From Saccharibacillus sacchari DSM 19268 (GTDB lineage Bacteria > Bacillota > Bacilli > Paenibacillales > Paenibacillaceae), in the NCBI RefSeq assembly GCF_000585395.1, contig NZ_KK073875.1, forward strand, positions 2,371,444 to 2,423,772: a DNA stretch of 52,329 nucleotides, read 5' to 3'. A program made the translations under genes and the position numbers. Shown here one piece after another: positions 38,822 through 48,076 of this stretch (position 1 is the stretch's first letter; each line of letters starts with the position of its first letter). The notes beneath the pieces were generated by a model. That model did not search any database. It was not told where the DNA came from and worked only from the letters and a program-made list of their open reading frames with translations.

Positions 38822-41665
38822 TTAAGCGTTCGGCGTTGTGTCCGGCTGAACCGCCAGCGCGAACGTCACGATTTTGGCTGGGCTGACGGGTACCCGTGTA
38901 GCTTGCTGTTCTTGTCGCTGGATATTTTCCGTTACCGCAACGCGTCGTTCCAAAATATCGCTCTCGTATACGGTGCCCGCCGCGAACTCCGGCTCGAACG
39001 CAAGCTGCGTGTCTTCGCCGGACAGATTGTACCAGCGCACGATCACATCGCCGTTTTCCTCCGACTGCTTGAACGCGGATAGTGCCAACTTATCGCCGTT
39101 CCATGACAACGCCCGGTATTCCGCCGGAAGCGTGCCGGACTGCATCTTGAGCGGTTGGCTGAACCACGGCGTCTGATACTGGTAAGCCTGCGCGAACGCG
39201 CCGGAGTCGATCGCGCTACCGGCATGCGGGTACACCGCGTATTCCAGCGTATGCTCGCCGATGCACTGCGCTTCCGGCGTCGGGAATACGCCCCAGTCGC
39301 CCATCTCCGATACGCTGCGCAGCAGCGTGACGGCGATCGTGCCCGAACCGTCTTGCAGCACTTCGTATTCGTTCAAGCCTTTATTAGCGACGGTCAGTCC
39401 GTGGATGCCGTCGGACAGGCTGACGAAAGCCTGCTGATGCTGGGCGTTGCTCGGATTGATCCACTCCGGCGCCGGCACGATATCGCGCTCCGCCGCTTCG
39501 AAGATCGAGTCGGCGAGTACCGTCCGCGTCTGCAAACCGCTCGGCAGCAGCACCCGCAGCCGATGATCGCGCGCTTGGTTGTTAAGCGTCACGGACACTT
39601 GAACGCCTTTGCCCGATGCTTCCAGCGAAACGCGGGTGGTCAGCTTCAGCGTTACCGTATCCGCCGAACGGCCGGATCGTCGTTTGCGGAAAGGCACGAG
39701 TCGCCGCTTTTCATCTTCGAACAATGCTTCGGCCGAAGCCGGGATCGCCCACTCGTGCACAATCTCGTAGGCGACCCGGTACGGCTGATCTTCGACAAGC
39801 GCAATGGTAGCGCTCAGTCCTTTTGTGGTCAGCGTCTTGTCGCCCTCCGGCTGGCGGAACACATACTCGTTGCCGATATCTCCGCAGTCGTCATACACGC
39901 CGAGTCCCTCGAAGGTACGCCCTGTTGTTTTGTCCGTGAGGGAGTAGGACCCGTCGTCCGCGAAGCGGACGGCGAGAAATTGATTTTCCATGCCGTAAGG
40001 CGTGGAGACGACTTCTTCGATCGAAGACGATTTTTCAAGTTTATCCGCCCGTTCTTGAAGCGCTTTTTCGCCGTTTCGAGAAATAGCCGCTTCATAATCC
40101 GCCCCGCTTCCTTCTTCTTCCGGTACCCACGCGTACAATTTGTACCCTAATGCCGGTACGTTCTGCGCTTCGAACGTCAGCCGGAACGTCCGCGCCATGT
40201 ACGGCACGCGGAAACCGTCGTCCGGCAGATCGTAGCCGAACTGCGCGCCCAGATCCTCGATCTTAGACGGAATCCGATGTCCTTCCGTGTCGATCACATG
40301 CCCCGGTCCGATCTTCAGCGCATCCAGCTTGTCCGCGATGCCCTGCGGCGACGGACCTTCTTTGAAGTTGATCCGCGCCGCCTGCACGTCGACGGTCACG
40401 ACGCCGCTGCGATCCCAGCCTGTCGTATTGAAAAAAGCCGCGGGACGCGCGTTGTCCGGCCATGCCGCGATAGCGTCCGTACCGATCCGCGAACCGATCG
40501 CCTGCAAGCTTTCCGCGATCAGCGCTTCGGCCATATGGCGGCTTTTATCGAACCTTCCGATCATCTCGCGATGAATCTCGTCGACGCCGCATCCGCAGAT
40601 GCTGTCGTGCGGATGGTTTTGCATCAGCGTTTTCCAAGCGTAGGCAAGCGGTTCGTGCGGATACTTCTGCCCCGCCGTCAGATTCGCGATCGTCGCCAGC
40701 GGCTCGGCTCCTTTTTCCAACAGCGTCTGTCCGGCCTGGTTCATCTGCTTCAGATACACGCGTGCGGAAGCCGTATTCACCAGCGTCCCCCAACCGTCCG
40801 TTCGCGTGCTGCGCAGTTCGCCGTGCACCGTCACCCAATCGTCCGACGGATGCTTCCCGAGCGCTTCCAAGTAGCCATCGAACGTCGTATGCACGAAATC
40901 CACGTCCGGATACAGCCCCTTCGCCGTCTCGAGCGCGTCGCCCAAGTCTTTTTGAATCGGCTGATGGTCGCATCCGTTCATGTACAGCAGCTCGGGCGTC
41001 GACGCGTACTTTTCCGCATCGGCCAGCTTTTTATCCCAAAATACAGCTGCTTCTCCCGCGTCGACCGGAATCTCGTTGCCGTTGCTGTACCAGTTGGCGA
41101 ACAGCACGCCGACCACGCTCGAACCGTCCGGCGATTCCCAGAGCATTTCGGAATAAGGAGATTCGTATTCGCCCGGCGCATCCACCACCACGTTATCGAA
41201 TCCGGTCGGTTTAACGCCGCGTCCGAACACCGCCGCTTCGATCCCCGCCTGCTTCAGCATCTGCGGCGCCTGCCCCATATTGCCGAACGAGTCCGGAAAA
41301 TAACCCAGCTTCGATACCGCACCCCAACGCGCGGCTTCTTGGTGGCCGATCAGCAAGTTGCGCACGTTCGCTTCCGAGCTGGTCAAAAATTCGTCTTGCA
41401 GCACGTACCACGGACCGATGATGATTTTCCCCTGTTCGATCAATTTGGCCAATCGTTCTTTTCCGTCCGGATAAACTTGCAGATAGTCGTCGATGATAAT
41501 CGTCTGCCCGTCGAGGTGGAAATATCGATAACGCTCGTCTTGCTCCAGCGTATCCATCAGTTCGTTCATCAAAGTCGTCAGACGCAAATGATGCGATTCA
41601 TACGGCAAATACCATTCCCGGTCCCAGTGGGTGTGAGAAATGACATGCGCGGTTTTTCGTTTCAT
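38822..41665 (-). CDS. GH38 alpha-mannosidase
   Basis: The 947-residue protein shows the GH38 zinc motif HVISHTHWDREWY at the N-terminus, the nucleophile region YFPDSFGNMGQAPQML, and the zinc-ligand stretch QNHPHDSICGCGVDEIHREM, followed by the large C-terminal beta-sandwich domains. Family members are retaining exo-alpha-mannosidases that remove alpha-1,2, 1,3 or 1,6-linked mannose. There is no signal peptide, so it is cytoplasmic. The ATG giving MKRKTAHV has AGGAGG 9 bp upstream. It is divergent from the ABC transporter and 199 bp upstream of GH125. Confidence 0.96.
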   Translation of the reverse strand: MKRKTAHVISHTHWDREWYLPYESHHLRLTTLMNELMDTLEQDERYRYFHLDGQTIIIDDYLQVYPDGKERLAKLIEQGKIIIGPWYVLQDEFLTSSEANVRNLLIGHQEAARWGAVSKLGYFPDSFGNMGQAPQMLKQAGIEAAVFGRGVKPTGFDNVVVDAPGEYESPYSEMLWESPDGSSVVGVLFANWYSNGNEIPVDAGEAAVFWDKKLADAEKYASTPELLYMNGCDHQPIQKDLGDALETAKGLYPDVDFVHTTFDGYLEALGKHPSDDWVTVHGELRSTRTDGWGTLVNTASARVYLKQMNQAGQTLLEKGAEPLATIANLTAGQKYPHEPLAYAWKTLMQNHPHDSICGCGVDEIHREMIGRFDKSRHMAEALIAESLQAIGSRIGTDAIAAWPDNARPAAFFNTTGWDRSGVVTVDVQAARINFKEGPSPQGIADKLDALKIGPGHVIDTEGHRIPSKIEDLGAQFGYDLPDDGFRVPYMARTFRLTFEAQNVPALGYKLYAWVPEEEGSGADYEAAISRNGEKALQERADKLEKSSSIEEVVSTPYGMENQFLAVRFADDGSYSLTDKTTGRTFEGLGVYDDCGDIGNEYVFRQPEGDKTLTTKGLSATIALVEDQPYRVAYEIVHEWAIPASAEALFEDEKRRLVPFRKRRSGRSADTVTLKLTTRVSLEASGKGVQVSVTLNNQARDHRLRVLLPSGLQTRTVLADSIFEAAERDIVPAPEWINPSNAQHQQAFVSLSDGIHGLTVANKGLNEYEVLQDGSGTIAVTLLRSVSEMGDWGVFPTPEAQCIGEHTLEYAVYPHAGSAIDSGAFAQAYQYQTPWFSQPLKMQSGTLPAEYRALSWNGDKLALSAFKQSEENGDVIVRWYNLSGEDTQLAFEPEFAAGTVYESDILERRVAVTENIQRQEQQATRVPVSPAKIVTFALAVQPDTTPNA

Positions 41666-42009
41666 GGACAATGTCCTCCTTCGCCTTGCTCAGGTTCGGA
41701 ATCATGTTGGCATACCCCCGGCGTAAGCGCAATATGTGGAATTTCCGGCACTTTTTCGAGCACATATTTCACATAGTTTCATCAAAAGAAAAGCTGACAT
41801 ACCGATTGTCTTTGCTTGCTGCAAACCGCTCTACAGCGCCATTTGTCAGGTTTTTAAGAATGACAATGCGCAATCGACATATTTACGGCGTCAGGAATGC
41901 TTCGTTAAGATTCGAATTGTAAGCGCTACGCATTTTGGATAAAGAAGTCGAGCGTGATGCGTGTGTCTACATACGTGTAAACATACGCTTATAGAAGGGA
42001 GGAAACGAA
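41666..42009. other. Divergent promoter region of the mannoside locus
   Basis: This 344-bp region separates the alpha-mannosidase genes from the transporter. At 41918-41931 TGTAAGCGCT-ACGC matches the first ten bases of the catabolite-responsive element consensus but not its last three, so CcpA control is possible but unproven. Around 41973-41995 CATACG is repeated. The 24-bp palindrome of the sugar-acid operon is absent here. It is the likely binding region of the AraC-type regulator. Confidence 0.5.
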
Positions 42010-42963
42010 ATGAAGGCGTCCAAGTCATCCGCCACCGCCGAGCTTCCGCTGCTGAAGAAAAGCTCGAAGCGGGCGAAAATTTTAGCGAACTGGGAACTGT
42101 ACCTCTTTATGCTCCCGGCGCTTCTGTACTTTTTGATCTTTCATTATTTCCCGATGTACGGCATTCAGATCGCTTTCAAAAACTTCGTTCCGTCCATGGG
42201 CGTCACCGGAAGTCCCTGGGTCGGTTTCGACCACTTCGAGCGTTTCTTCAACTCTTATTATTTCTGGGATCTGCTGTGGAACACGTTCAGCATCAGTTTC
42301 TACGAGCTGGCGATCGGCTTCCCGCTTCCGATCATTTTGGCTCTCGCGTTTAACGAAATCACAAGCGGCAAGTTTAAAAAGACGGTGCAAACGGTCACGT
42401 ACGCGCCGCATTTCATCTCCGTTGTCGTCATGGCGGGCATGATCATCACCTTCCTGTCGCCGAGCAACGGCATGATCGTCATGCTGATCGAAGCGCTGGG
42501 CTTCAATGCTCCGCAATTCCTGACCGATCCGGCTTGGTTCAAAACGATGTACGTCCTCTCCGGCGTCTGGCAAAGTACCGGCTGGGGCACGATCATCTAC
42601 CTCGCCGCGCTGTCCGGGGTCGACCCGCAGCTGCACGAAGCCGCGATCGTCGACGGCGCGAGCCGGTTCAAACGCGTACTGCATATCAATCTCCCGACCA
42701 TTTTGCCGACGATTACGATCATGCTCATTCTGAACATGGGCAATATCCTGACGGTCGGGTACGAAAAAATCCTGCTGCTGCAAAACTCGCTCAACCTGGA
42801 AGCTTCCGACGTCATCTCCACCTACGTCTACCGCGCCGGTCTGGTCGATGCGCAGTACAGTTTCTCGACCGCGGTCGGTTTGTTCAACTCGGTCATCAAC
42901 GTTATCTTGCTGGTCACGGTCAATTGGATCGCCAGACGCACCAGCTCGAACAGTCTGTGGTAA
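42010..42963 (+). CDS. ABC transporter permease (LplB type)
   Basis: The 317-residue protein is a six-helix inner-membrane permease of the carbohydrate CUT1 family, closest in pattern to LplB. Visible are YLFMLPALLYFLIFHYFPMYGIQIAFKNF near the start and the EAA loop EAAIVDGASRFKRVLHINLPTILPTI that docks the ATPase. GGGAGG precedes the ATG. It is the first gene of the plus-strand operon permease-permease-binding protein-GH3-GH130. No ATPase gene is in the window; CUT1 systems commonly share a remote MsmX-type ATPase. Confidence 0.95.
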   Translation: MKASKSSATAELPLLKKSSKRAKILANWELYLFMLPALLYFLIFHYFPMYGIQIAFKNFVPSMGVTGSPWVGFDHFERFFNSYYFWDLLWNTFSISFYELAIGFPLPIILALAFNEITSGKFKKTVQTVTYAPHFISVVVMAGMIITFLSPSNGMIVMLIEALGFNAPQFLTDPAWFKTMYVLSGVWQSTGWGTIIYLAALSGVDPQLHEAAIVDGASRFKRVLHINLPTILPTITIMLILNMGNILTVGYEKILLLQNSLNLEASDVISTYVYRAGLVDAQYSFSTAVGLFNSVINVILLVTVNWIARRTSSNSLW

Positions 42964-42975
42964 GGAGGGGTTGTC

Positions 42976-43887
42976 ATGGTTAAAGCGATGCAAGAATCGA
43001 AAGGCGACAAAATGTTCCTAATCGGCACGTACATTTATCTGTGCATTGCCCTGGTGATCGTGCTGTATCCGCTCATTTATATCCTCAGCGCGTCGATCAG
43101 CAGTCCGCAGGCGGTCAACTCCGGGGAAATGTGGTTGTTCCCGAAAGACATTACCTGGGCCGGGTACGAGCTGGTCTTCAACAATCCGAAGATCTGGAAC
43201 GGTTATCTGAACACGATCATCTACACGGTGGTCGGCACGCTGCTCAATCTGGCCGTCACCCTGCCCGCCGCGTATGCGCTCAGCCGCTCCGACTTCATCG
43301 GCCGCAACTGGTTTATGGGCTTTATCCTGCTGACGATGTTTTTCAGCGGAGGTCTCGTTCCGACGTATCTGGTGGTCAAAAACCTCGGTCTGATCGACAC
43401 GATGGGCGCGCTGATCCTTCCGGTCGCCGCTTCCGTCTGGAACATCGTGGTGGCGCGCACCTTTTTCCAATCCACGATTCCCAAAGAGCTTCAGGAAGCC
43501 GCGCATATCGACGGTTGCACGAATATCAAGCTGTTTTGGAAAATCGTGCTGCCGCTGTCGGCGCCGATCGTCGCGGTTATGGCTTTGTTTTACGGCGTCG
43601 GGCACTGGAACAGTTACTTCTCCTCGCTGATCTACCTGAACAGCGAATCGAAATATCCGCTGCAAATGGTACTGCGCCAAATCCTCGTGCTTCAGGAAAT
43701 GTCCGCGGAAATGAACGGAGCGGGCGTCAGCGGAGAGATCGCCCAAGCGATGAACTCCAAAGCCGAAACGGCATCCCTCATCAAATACGGGGTCATCGTC
43801 GTGTCCACGCTTCCGATCATCGCCGTGTATCCGTTCCTGCAACGTTATTTCGTACAGGGGGTGATGATCGGTTCGGTCAAAGGGTAA
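42976..43887 (+). CDS. ABC transporter permease (LplC/YtcP type)
   Basis: The second permease of the carbohydrate importer, 303 residues, has the opening helix TYIYLCIALVIVLYPLIYILSASIS, the EAA loop EAAHIDGCTNIKLFWKIVLPLSAPIVAV and the C-terminal YPFLQRYFVQGVMIGSVKG that ends this subfamily. AAGGAGG lies upstream, 12 bp after the first permease. It forms a heterodimer with the preceding protein. The pair type (LplB-LplC) is usually linked to complex oligosaccharides in Paenibacillus relatives. Confidence 0.95.
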   Translation: MVKAMQESKGDKMFLIGTYIYLCIALVIVLYPLIYILSASISSPQAVNSGEMWLFPKDITWAGYELVFNNPKIWNGYLNTIIYTVVGTLLNLAVTLPAAYALSRSDFIGRNWFMGFILLTMFFSGGLVPTYLVVKNLGLIDTMGALILPVAASVWNIVVARTFFQSTIPKELQEAAHIDGCTNIKLFWKIVLPLSAPIVAVMALFYGVGHWNSYFSSLIYLNSESKYPLQMVLRQILVLQEMSAEMNGAGVSGEIAQAMNSKAETASLIKYGVIVVSTLPIIAVYPFLQRYFVQGVMIGSVKG

Positions 43888-43924
43888 GCTTACGGTACTT
43901 ACTTAAAATAGAGGGGGATTTACC

Positions 43925-45529
43925 ATGAATATTCGAAGCAAAGCCTGGAAGCTGCTGATGGTTGGAGGGCTTGGCGCTTCGCTGCTCGCAGGCTGCGGCG
44001 GCGGAGAAGAAGCGGCCAACAACGCGGAAAGCGTTACGGTAAGCAAAGAAGGTTTCCCGATTGTCGAACAACCGATCACCCTGACGATGATGGCGCCGGA
44101 CGTCGGCATTCAGAACTGGGAGGACATGGTCGTTCTTCAGGAGATGGAGAAAATGTCCAATATCAAGTTCGAATACAAGAACGCGCCGAAAGACAGTTTT
44201 GAAACGAAAAAGAACCTCGTCTTCGCCAGCGAAGATTACCCGGATGTGTTCTATGCCGCCGGCCTGACCGCTTCCGAGCAGCTCAAGTACGGCGAACAAG
44301 GCGTGCTGGTTCCGCTGGAAGGCATGATCGACGAGTACGCGCCGAATTTCAAAGCGCTGCTCGACGAATACCCGGACGTTCGCAAATCGATCACCGCGCC
44401 GGACGGCCATATCTACTCGCTGCCGGTCGTGGAGTTCAGCCAGCACTGGTACCGCAATCCGATGTGGTATAACGGCGAGTTCCTGGAAAAGTTGGGCGTG
44501 GACAAGCTGCCTGAAACGACAGAGGAGCTGTACGATTACCTGAAACGCGTCAAAGAAGAAGATCCGAACGGCAACGGCGAAGCCGACGAAATTCCGATCT
44601 CTTCCGTGACCACGCCCGCGGCGAATATCCGAGATATCCGCACCTGGCTTCTGGGCGCGTTCGGCGCTTACGAAGAAGAAATCTACGTGGACGACAGCGA
44701 CGTCGTGCATTACACCCCGATGGACGAGAGTTTCAAGCACTATCTGGAATACATGAACCGCCTGTGGGCGGACGGCCTGCTTGACCCGGAAAGCTTCTCG
44801 CAAACGGCCGAGCAGAAAAAAGCCAAAGGCCAAAACAACCAGCTCGCCCTGTTCTCGGACTGGAACGCGTACATGACCAAAGGCGGCGAGCCTTCGACCG
44901 AAGACCCGATGTTCCTGCCGGTGCGCAGCGAGTACGTCGAAAAAGCGGCGATCGCGAAAAACCGCGGCATTACGACCGGCGCTTTCGCCATTACGAAAAC
45001 GAACCCGCATCCGGAAGCTTCGCTGCGTTGGGTCGACTACCTGTATTCGTACGAAGGCGCCCTGCTGTTCAATAAAGGACCGGAAGGCACGCTGTGGGAA
45101 TACGAGAACGAAGCGGACCGCACGAAGAAATACCTGCCGGTACCGGACGGTCAAGACCGCGAAGATTACCGTGCGACGTTGACGCCGAACTACGGCATCC
45201 CGGCTCCGACCGTAACGACGGACGATATCGGCAAAGGGCTGACGACCGATTTCGATACCTGGGTATCCGAAGAAACGCAAACCAAGCTGCTGGATAACGG
45301 CGCGCGGATTCCGTTTCCTGCCTTGTTCCTGACGGTCGAAGAGCAATCGGAGATCAACAGCCTGAATTCCGACCTCAGCACGTACGTGAAGCAGATGGAA
45401 GCGAAATTCATTACGGGCGCCGAGCCGATGAGCGGTTGGGACAACTATGTCGCAACGCTGAAAAAGATGGGCGCCGAGCGCGTAGCGGAGATCAACCAAG
45501 CCGCTTACGACCGTTGGAAAGCGAACTAA
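43925..45529 (+). CDS. Extracellular solute-binding lipoprotein (LipO-like)
   Basis: The 534-residue protein begins with a lipoprotein signal peptide (lipobox LLAGC, C24) followed by a Gly/Ala/Glu linker and a family 1-type binding protein fold (ITLTMMAPDVGIQNWEDMVVLQEMEKMSNIKFEYKNAP, LVFASEDYPDVFYAAGLT, DEVPI-like ADEIPISS, ITTGAFAITKTNPHPEASLRWVDYL). It would capture oligosaccharides outside the membrane for the two permeases. Its size of over 500 residues is typical of LplA/LipO-type proteins. GAGGGGG lies before the ATG. A large hairpin follows the gene. Confidence 0.94.
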   Translation: MNIRSKAWKLLMVGGLGASLLAGCGGGEEAANNAESVTVSKEGFPIVEQPITLTMMAPDVGIQNWEDMVVLQEMEKMSNIKFEYKNAPKDSFETKKNLVFASEDYPDVFYAAGLTASEQLKYGEQGVLVPLEGMIDEYAPNFKALLDEYPDVRKSITAPDGHIYSLPVVEFSQHWYRNPMWYNGEFLEKLGVDKLPETTEELYDYLKRVKEEDPNGNGEADEIPISSVTTPAANIRDIRTWLLGAFGAYEEEIYVDDSDVVHYTPMDESFKHYLEYMNRLWADGLLDPESFSQTAEQKKAKGQNNQLALFSDWNAYMTKGGEPSTEDPMFLPVRSEYVEKAAIAKNRGITTGAFAITKTNPHPEASLRWVDYLYSYEGALLFNKGPEGTLWEYENEADRTKKYLPVPDGQDREDYRATLTPNYGIPAPTVTTDDIGKGLTTDFDTWVSEETQTKLLDNGARIPFPALFLTVEEQSEINSLNSDLSTYVKQMEAKFITGAEPMSGWDNYVATLKKMGAERVAEINQAAYDRWKAN

Positions 45530-45554
45530 GCGAAACAGCTGAACAAACAACGCA

Positions 45555-45645
45555 ATAAGGCGGGTGGTCACGGAAAAAAGGAAGGCACAACGAGCGGATC
45601 TCGAAGCGTCTTTCTTTTCCCGGATCGACCCGCCTGCTTATTTTC
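45555..45645 (+). terminator. Intercistronic hairpin between the binding-protein and GH3 genes
   Basis: AGGCGGGT (45558-45565) pairs with ACCCGCCT (45628-45635), and inner GGAAAA-stretches pair with TCTTTCTTTTCC, giving one long hairpin followed by CTTATTTTCG. It could terminate part of the transcripts or protect the transporter mRNA 3' end, giving more binding protein than enzymes. Confidence 0.6.
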
Positions 45646-45668
45646 GATAGGAAAGGCGTGAATCGAAC

Positions 45669-48026
45669 ATGAAGCAAACACCAACGTCCCGCTCCGCAGT
45701 CGTCGAAGAACGCATCGGCAAGCTGCTGAAGGACCTGTCGCTGGAGGAAAAAGTCGGTCAGCTTGCCCAACCTTTCGGCTGGACTTGCTATGAAAGAAAA
45801 GTGGACGGCTCCGTCGAACTGACGGAATCGTTCAAACTCCGCGTTGCCGAAGGCGGCGTGGGTTCGTTGTACGGCACATTGCGTGCCGATCCGTGGACGG
45901 GCGTTACGCTCGAGACCGGATTGTCGCCGGAAGAAGGCGCGAAGCTGGTCAACGAGATGCAGGCGTACGCGCTGGAGCACGGACGTCACGGCATTCCGAT
46001 CCTGTTCGGCGAAGAATGTTCGCACGGCCATATGGCGATCGGCGCTACCGTATTCCCGGTTCCGATCTCGGTCGGCAGCACGTGGAATCCGGAGCTGTAC
46101 GAAGAGATGTGCCGGGCCGTCGCGCTGGAGACGCGCAGTCAGGGCGGTGCGGCCACCTATTCGCCCGTGCTGGACGTCGTGCGCGATCCGCGTTGGGGGC
46201 GAACGGAAGAATGTTACGGGGAAGATCCGCACCTGACCTCGGTGCTGGGTCGGGCCGCCGTGCAAGGTCTTCAAGGCGCGAGCGGCGACCTGTCCGCGGA
46301 CGACGCCATCCTCGCGACGCTCAAGCATTTTGCCGCTTACGGAAGCTCGGAAGGCGGACGCAACTCCGCTCCGGTTCATATGGGGCCGCGCGAACTGCAC
46401 GAGATCGACCTGCTGCCGTTCCGTCATGCGGTGGACGCCGGAGCGCGGTCCGTTATGACTGCCTACAACGAGATCGACGGCATTCCTTGCACGACCAACC
46501 GCCATCTGCTGCAAGACATCTTGCGGGACGAATGGGGCTTCGACGGATTCGTCATTACCGACTGCGGCGCGCTCGGCCTGCTGACTTCCGGGCAAAATAC
46601 GGCGGAAGACGGCGCCGATTCGTCGGCGCAGGCGGTATTGGCCGGCGTGGATATGGAGATGTCCGGCGAGATGTTCGATCGGCATCTGCTATCGGCTGTG
46701 CAAAAAGGGCTGTTGAGCGAAGATGACGTGGACCGCGCTGTAAGCCGTGTGTTGGAAATGAAGTTCGATCTGGGACTGTTCGACCGTCCGTTCGTCGACC
46801 CGAAGCGGGCGGGCGAAGTGATCGGCAGCGAAGCTCATCGGAAGTTGGCGCGCAAAGTCGCGGCCGAAGGGATCATACTGCTGAAAAACGAAGGCGGGCT
46901 TCTGCCGCTGGAGCGTTCAGCGTTTGCGGACGCCAAAAAGATCGCCGTCATCGGCCCCAATGCGGACGCGCCTTACAACCAGCTCGGCGATTATACGTCG
47001 CCGCAGCCCGCTGGCGCGATCGCGACCGTCTTGGACGGCGTCCGTGCCGCTCTGGGCGAGCAACCGGGGAGCGATCTCGAATATAGCCGCGTCCTGTACG
47101 CGCCGGGCTGCCGCATTCGCGGAGAATCGCGCGAAGGCTTCCCGGCCGCTCTCGCCAAAGCCGGACAAGCCGATACCATCGTGCTCGTCTTAGGCGGTTC
47201 CAGCGCCCGCGACTTCGGCGAAGGCACGATCGATCTGCAAACGGGTGCTTCCGTCGTCACCGAAAATTCGTGGAACGATATGGAATGCGGCGAAGGCATC
47301 GACCGTTCGACGCTCAACCTGGCCGGGGTACAGCTTGAACTGGCGCAGGAGATTTTCAAGCTGGGCAAGCCCGTGATCGTCGTCTATATCAACGGTCGCC
47401 CGATCTCTGAACCGTGGATCGTGGAGAATGCTCATGCGATCCTCGAAGCCTGGTATCCGGGCCAAGAAGGCGGACATGCGATCGCGGACATTCTGTTCGG
47501 CGACGTGAACCCTTCCGGCAGACTGACACTCGGCATCCCGAAACACGTCGGCCAACTTCCGGTATACCACTATAAGCGCAGAACCCGCGGCAAACGCTAC
47601 CTGGAAGACGACTTCGAAGCACAGTACCCGTTCGGCTTCGGCTTAAGCTATACGGAGTTCCGCTACGACAATATACGGCTCGGCGCCGATACGATCGATG
47701 CCGACGGACAAACGACCCTTTCGATTGACGTGACCAACGCGGGTAGCCGAACCGGCGAAGAAGTCGTGCAGCTTTACGTCTCCGACCTGGCCGCCTCTGT
47801 CGTGCGTCCGGAGAAAATGTTGAAAGACTTCCGCAAAATTTCGCTGTCCCCGGGCGAAAAGAAGACAGTGACGTTCACCGTCGCCCGCGAACACCTTGAG
47901 TTTGTCGGACCCGATCTGAAGTGGTGCGTGGAGCCGGGTCTGTTCCGTCTTATGGTAGGTCCAAGCTCGATCGAAGGCTTGACCACCGAACTTCGTGTGA
48001 GCGCAAGCGTACTTGCCGCGCGTTAG
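45669..48026 (+). CDS. GH3 beta-glycosidase
   Basis: The 785-residue protein has the three GH3 parts: a TIM barrel with the nucleophile aspartate in FDGFVITDCGALG (D298), the alpha/beta sandwich (ILLKNEGGLLPL, KIAVIGPNADAPYNQLGDY, KPVIVVYINGRP), and a C-terminal fibronectin-like domain (SRTGEEVVQLYVSDL). Family activities include beta-glucosidase, beta-xylosidase and beta-N-acetylglucosaminidase; the fibronectin-like domain argues for the first two. There is no signal peptide, so it works on imported sugars. In this context a beta-linked residue at the non-mannose part of a glycan is possible. A poor ribosome binding site (AGGAAAGG, 13 bp away) suggests moderate expression. Confidence 0.94.
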   Translation: MKQTPTSRSAVVEERIGKLLKDLSLEEKVGQLAQPFGWTCYERKVDGSVELTESFKLRVAEGGVGSLYGTLRADPWTGVTLETGLSPEEGAKLVNEMQAYALEHGRHGIPILFGEECSHGHMAIGATVFPVPISVGSTWNPELYEEMCRAVALETRSQGGAATYSPVLDVVRDPRWGRTEECYGEDPHLTSVLGRAAVQGLQGASGDLSADDAILATLKHFAAYGSSEGGRNSAPVHMGPRELHEIDLLPFRHAVDAGARSVMTAYNEIDGIPCTTNRHLLQDILRDEWGFDGFVITDCGALGLLTSGQNTAEDGADSSAQAVLAGVDMEMSGEMFDRHLLSAVQKGLLSEDDVDRAVSRVLEMKFDLGLFDRPFVDPKRAGEVIGSEAHRKLARKVAAEGIILLKNEGGLLPLERSAFADAKKIAVIGPNADAPYNQLGDYTSPQPAGAIATVLDGVRAALGEQPGSDLEYSRVLYAPGCRIRGESREGFPAALAKAGQADTIVLVLGGSSARDFGEGTIDLQTGASVVTENSWNDMECGEGIDRSTLNLAGVQLELAQEIFKLGKPVIVVYINGRPISEPWIVENAHAILEAWYPGQEGGHAIADILFGDVNPSGRLTLGIPKHVGQLPVYHYKRRTRGKRYLEDDFEAQYPFGFGLSYTEFRYDNIRLGADTIDADGQTTLSIDVTNAGSRTGEEVVQLYVSDLAASVVRPEKMLKDFRKISLSPGEKKTVTFTVAREHLEFVGPDLKWCVEPGLFRLMVGPSSIEGLTTELRVSASVLAAR

Positions 48027-48076
48027 CGCGGCCGGTTAAAATTTTTGACCATTTTTGAGCAGGAGGCCTTTATCCC

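Noticed and set aside
41918..41931. Strong catabolite-responsive element
   Set aside because: Only the first ten positions of the consensus match; it is recorded only as a weak possibility.
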